Assembly: GCA_018827585.1 (NCBI GenBank)
Contig: JAHJXP010000286.1
Location: 1-22,456 of the forward strand
Reading direction: 5' to 3'
DNA: 22,456 bases
Origin: Pseudomonadota bacterium
GTDB lineage: Bacteria; Desulfobacterota; Syntrophia; Syntrophales; UBA5619
A model generated the notes under the pieces. The model was not told where the DNA came from. It did not search any database and saw only the letters and a list, made by a program, of their open reading frames with translations. A program made the translations under genes and the position numbers. Of the stretch, positions 20,035-22,456 are shown piece by piece (the stretch's first letter is position 1; each line of letters opens with the position of its first letter).

Positions 20035-20892
20035 CTAGGTTCCGATGAACCGCTGCTCCAACCGCACCCACGCGGCCGTGTCCAGGATCTCGTCGTAGGC
20101 TTTGCCGCTGGCCAAGCGCTCTCGTACCCGGCACAGGTGCCCATCCGTTCTGAGCAGGGACAAAACCTCCTGCATCGATCGGAGCACCGCCTGCCGCAAG
20201 ACCGATGGATAGACGGCGAGTTTTGCCCCTGCATGATCGAGTTCTTCCGACGTGGCTTTCGCAATGGCGGCGGAGGTGTTCATGTTTACCATCACCGGTA
20301 CGGAAACCTCCCCCGCCAGGCGCCGCACCTCCTCCAAGGACCCAATGGTCGCCGTGAACAGAATGTCTGCGCCGGCCTTCGTATAAGCCTCTGCCCGGCG
20401 CAGCACCTCGTCAAGACCATGAGCCTGGTGGGCGTCCGTACGCGCGATCAAAACAAGGCCGGCCTCGTCGGCCGCCGCGCGGGCGGCCCGCATTCGCATG
20501 CACCCTTCATCCAAGGGTACCACCGCAGGGGGCTCCCCCAGGAAGGCACAGCGCTTGGGGATCGTCTGGTCTTCGATGTGAACGGCCGCAGCCCCGGCGG
20601 CGCAGAATTCCTTCACCGTGCGATAGATATTGAGCGGGCCACCGTACCCCGTATCAGCGTCGGCGATCAAGGGGATCGAGACCGCATCGGCGACATATTT
20701 CACCTGTCTCGCCACCTCGGTCATCGTCAGCAGACCCAGGTCCGGACGCCCTATCAGAGCTGCGGCAAGGCCGTTGCCCGTAAGCGATACAGCGGGAAAG
20801 CCTGCCTGCTGTACGGCAAGGGCACTGAAGGCGTCAAAGGCGCTCGGAATCAACAGCAAGCCTGGTTGGTCCAGCAACTCTCTCAATGTCAT
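20035..20892 (-). CDS. Isocitrate lyase/PEP mutase-family carbon-carbon lyase (dimethylmalate or methylisocitrate lyase-like)
   Basis: A 285-residue TIM-barrel enzyme of normal PrpB/dimethylmalate-lyase length. LIPSAFDAFSALAVQQAGF and SLTGNGLAAALIGRPD form the N-terminal strands; DADTGYGG carries the Mg-binding aspartates; VHIEDQTIPKRCAF holds the active-site loop. In PrpB, isocitrate lyase and dimethylmalate lyase this loop is K(K/R)CGH. Here the Cys is kept but GH is replaced by AF, so the catalytic histidine is missing and the substrate or reaction may differ. The start is ATG at 20892, after GGGAGGCAGGAGC and 15 nt beyond the small dehydratase subunit gene. Operon context suggests a 2-hydroxyacid made by the dehydratase is cleaved here, perhaps to pyruvate plus another acid. 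Confidence 0.85.
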   Translation of the reverse strand: MTLRELLDQPGLLLIPSAFDAFSALAVQQAGFPAVSLTGNGLAAALIGRPDLGLLTMTEVARQVKYVADAVSIPLIADADTGYGGPLNIYRTVKEFCAAGAAAVHIEDQTIPKRCAFLGEPPAVVPLDEGCMRMRAARAAADEAGLVLIARTDAHQAHGLDEVLRRAEAYTKAGADILFTATIGSLEEVRRLAGEVSVPVMVNMNTSAAIAKATSEELDHAGAKLAVYPSVLRQAVLRSMQEVLSLLRTDGHLCRVRERLASGKAYDEILDTAAWVRLEQRFIGT

Positions 20893-20907
20893 GCTCCTGC
20901 CTCCCAG

Positions 20908-21399
20908 CTATGTCAGCGCCCCGTATTTCTTGAAAAAGGGGACCAGTCCACCCTCGGCGAGGATCCGTTGCATGATCTCAGGGAGAGGAATGACCCGCAC
21001 CTCGGTGCTTCGGGTCAGGTTGGTCACCACGCCCTTATGGAGGTCGATCTCCAAGAGATCGCCCCCGACCGTTCCCGCAACCTCCGCCTCGGCGAGCGGC
21101 AACCCAAGGTTGGTCGCATTGCGGTAGAAGCCCCGGCTGAACGAGCGGGCCACTATCGCCTGAACACCCGCTTCACGAAGCAGAACCGGCACAATCTCCC
21201 GGGTGGATCCTACACCGAAATTACTCCCGGCAACCAGGATCGATTCCGGCAGCCGCGTATGGATTCCCGGGTCAATTGCCTCAAACATATAAGGAATAAG
21301 CGATTTCAGGTCGCCCTGTTTCGACATGTACTTGGCCGAGATCACAACGCCGGTGTTGATGTTGTTACCAAACACGATGGCTGATCCTCTGAGTTTCAT
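20908..21399 (-). CDS. Aconitase-family small subunit (LeuD/DmdB-like dehydratase)
   Basis: A 163-residue swivel-domain subunit typical of the two-subunit hydro-lyases (isopropylmalate isomerase, homoaconitase, dimethylmalate dehydratase). GSAIVFGNNINTGVVISAKY is the usual N-terminus; LVAGSNFGVGSTREI is the substrate-contact loop that in this family reads G.NFG.GSSRE. ARSFSRGFYRNATNLGLPL is the typical following block. The ATG at 21399 overlaps the large-subunit stop by four bases (ATGA), so subunits are made in equal amounts. Leucine synthesis is the default name for such pairs, but no leuA or leuB is seen and the next gene is a lyase, which favours a catabolic role. Confidence 0.88.
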   Translation of the reverse strand: MKLRGSAIVFGNNINTGVVISAKYMSKQGDLKSLIPYMFEAIDPGIHTRLPESILVAGSNFGVGSTREIVPVLLREAGVQAIVARSFSRGFYRNATNLGLPLAEAEVAGTVGGDLLEIDLHKGVVTNLTRSTEVRVIPLPEIMQRILAEGGLVPFFKKYGALT

Positions 21400-22456
21400 G
21401 GCATGACCACCTCCAGGGTACGAGGATCGGTGAGCCGCCCGGCCACAGCCGAAGCCGCAGCCGTCGCAGGGGAAGCCAGATAAACCCTCGAGCTGTCGTC
21501 GCCCATCCGGCCGGCATAGTTACGCGAACCGGTAGAGACCACGACCTCGCCGGCGGTCACCAGCCCGGAGTGTAAGCCCGCGCAAGGGCCGCAACTGGGA
21601 GCCATCACCATGCAGCCCGCCTCCACCAGGGTTTGGGTTATCCCCTCTTCCATCATCTGCAGTTGGATGGTCCGGGAGGCGGGAAAGCAGATGCAGCGAA
21701 CCCCTGATGACACTTTGCGGCCCTTAAGAATCGCCGCAACGATCCGGTAGTCCTCCAGACGGCCGTTGGTGCAGGTGCCAATGAAGACCTGATCGACCTT
21801 CACCGGCTCCGCCTCGCTTACGTCCATCACGTTATCGATAGACGGCGGGCAGGCAACCTGGGGCCCCAGGTGATCGAGGTCGATCGTGATTTCCCGCGCA
21901 TAGACTGCATCGCGATCGGGGGCGACGAGCAGGGTCGGGTCCGGCGACACCCCGATCGAAGCGAGCCAGTCGAGTGTGATCCGGTCGGGTGGGAAGAGAC
22001 CGGCCTTCGCGCTTGCTTCCACCGCCAAGCTGGCGATGGTTGCACGATCGCTCATGCCGAGGCTCGCTACGCCCGAACCGCCATACTCCAGCGCCATGTA
22101 GTCGCCGCCATCCTCCCGTAAAATCCGCAGTAGCGCCAGCATGACATCCTTCCCAGAGACGCCCGGTTGAACCGCTCCTTCGATCCATACCTTGAGCGAG
22201 GCGGGAATGCGGAGCCAGACTTTGCCGGTCATCAGGGCGATGGCCGTTTCACTGGCGCCCATGCTGGTGCCGAATGCCCCCGAAGCCCCATAAGCGCAGG
22301 CATGCGAATCGGTGCCAATTACAAGGTGCCCGGGAAGAGCCTTGCCCCGCTCCAGCACCAATTGATGGCAGATGCCCATCCCCACATCGGCTACGGCAAC
22401 GCCGAACTTTCGCCCTGCCGCGCGTAGGCGAGCATGAAATCCCGCGGACTCTATGG
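21396..22456 (-). CDS. Aconitase-family large subunit (LeuC/DmdA-like dehydratase), N-terminus cut by window edge
   Basis: The frame is open to the right edge, so about 353 residues are visible of roughly 420. Before the first in-frame GTG at 22385 it still reads family sequence (HARLRAAGRKFGVAVADVG, then MGICHQL). Cluster-binding cysteines are in GTCTNGRLEDY and PSCGPCAGLHSG; GTDSHACAYGASGAFGTSMG and TGSRNYAGRMG are the other hallmark blocks. It carries the [4Fe-4S] cluster that removes and adds water across a 2-hydroxyacid. It is paired with the small subunit gene and followed by a PEP-mutase-family lyase. That trio resembles DmdA-DmdB plus dimethylmalate lyase of Eubacterium barkeri nicotinate fermentation, although isopropylmalate isomerase or homoaconitase cannot be excluded. 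Confidence 0.9.
   Translation of the reverse strand, partial: IESAGFHARLRAAGRKFGVAVADVGMGICHQLVLERGKALPGHLVIGTDSHACAYGASGAFGTSMGASETAIALMTGKVWLRIPASLKVWIEGAVQPGVSGKDVMLALLRILREDGGDYMALEYGGSGVASLGMSDRATIASLAVEASAKAGLFPPDRITLDWLASIGVSPDPTLLVAPDRDAVYAREITIDLDHLGPQVACPPSIDNVMDVSEAEPVKVDQVFIGTCTNGRLEDYRIVAAILKGRKVSSGVRCICFPASRTIQLQMMEEGITQTLVEAGCMVMAPSCGPCAGLHSGLVTAGEVVVSTGSRNYAGRMGDDSSRVYLASPATAAASAVAGRLTDPRTLEVVMP

Overview
The window reads as a piece of a GC-rich chromosome from a strictly anaerobic, probably deltaproteobacterial (Desulfobacterota, Syntrophales-like) organism. This is inferred from a rubrerythrin, an iron-sulfur flavoprotein, a BadI/MenB-type CoA-ring hydrolase, nearly every gene lying on the minus strand, and dispersed 'CTTCGTAAAAAGTC' palindromic repeats. 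No rRNA, tRNA or CRISPR was seen.

Layout. 1-1073: an AT-richer insert that looks like two integron gene cassettes read leftwards. It holds a PaeR7I/XhoI-type restriction endonuclease gene (cut by the window edge), an attC-like folded site, a 64-residue orphan gene and a GTTAGAC cassette boundary. That boundary ends a fragment of a 3-hydroxyacyl-CoA dehydrogenase gene. 1216-4969: housekeeping and stress genes (BadI/MenB-like hydrolase, DUF6868 membrane protein, rubrerythrin, cNMP-binding/GGDEF protein, iron-sulfur flavoprotein). 5156-13941: a leftward cluster encoding an almost complete type II fatty-acid-synthase-like pathway: malonyl transferase, acyl-CoA dehydrogenase-like flavoprotein, KAS III, FabA, FabG, FabZ-like dehydratase, KAS II, a dedicated ACP, a PlsC-like acyltransferase and a dedicated phosphopantetheinyl transferase. 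There is no recognisable enoyl-ACP reductase. Several gaps in this cluster hold copies of two palindromic repeat families. 13942-14933: about 1 kb without a convincing gene, holding a strong leftward sigma-70-like promoter and hairpins. 14934-15866: genomic scars (a decayed IS91-type transposase and the C-terminus of a type I restriction HsdR subunit). 16078-17819: queD-queE-queC for preQ0 synthesis. 18002-19894: a rightward unit with promoter, cobalamin riboswitch, terminator, a 35-residue peptide gene, a radical SAM/SPASM maturase and a terminator. This is a riboswitch-controlled, RiPP-like peptide modification system that I recognise as CbpA/CbpB-like. 19897-19986: another IS91-type transposase scrap. 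20035-22456: a leftward operon of aconitase-family large (cut by the edge) and small subunits and an isocitrate lyase/PEP-mutase-family lyase. It resembles the dimethylmalate branch of anaerobic nicotinate fermentation as much as leucine synthesis.

How they work together: the lipid cluster carries loading, elongation, both dehydration types, carrier, carrier activation and product transfer. It could therefore act as a self-contained pathway separate from primary fatty-acid synthesis. The cobalamin riboswitch links the peptide system to B12 status. All identifications come from reading motifs by eye and from memory of families; no search was run.
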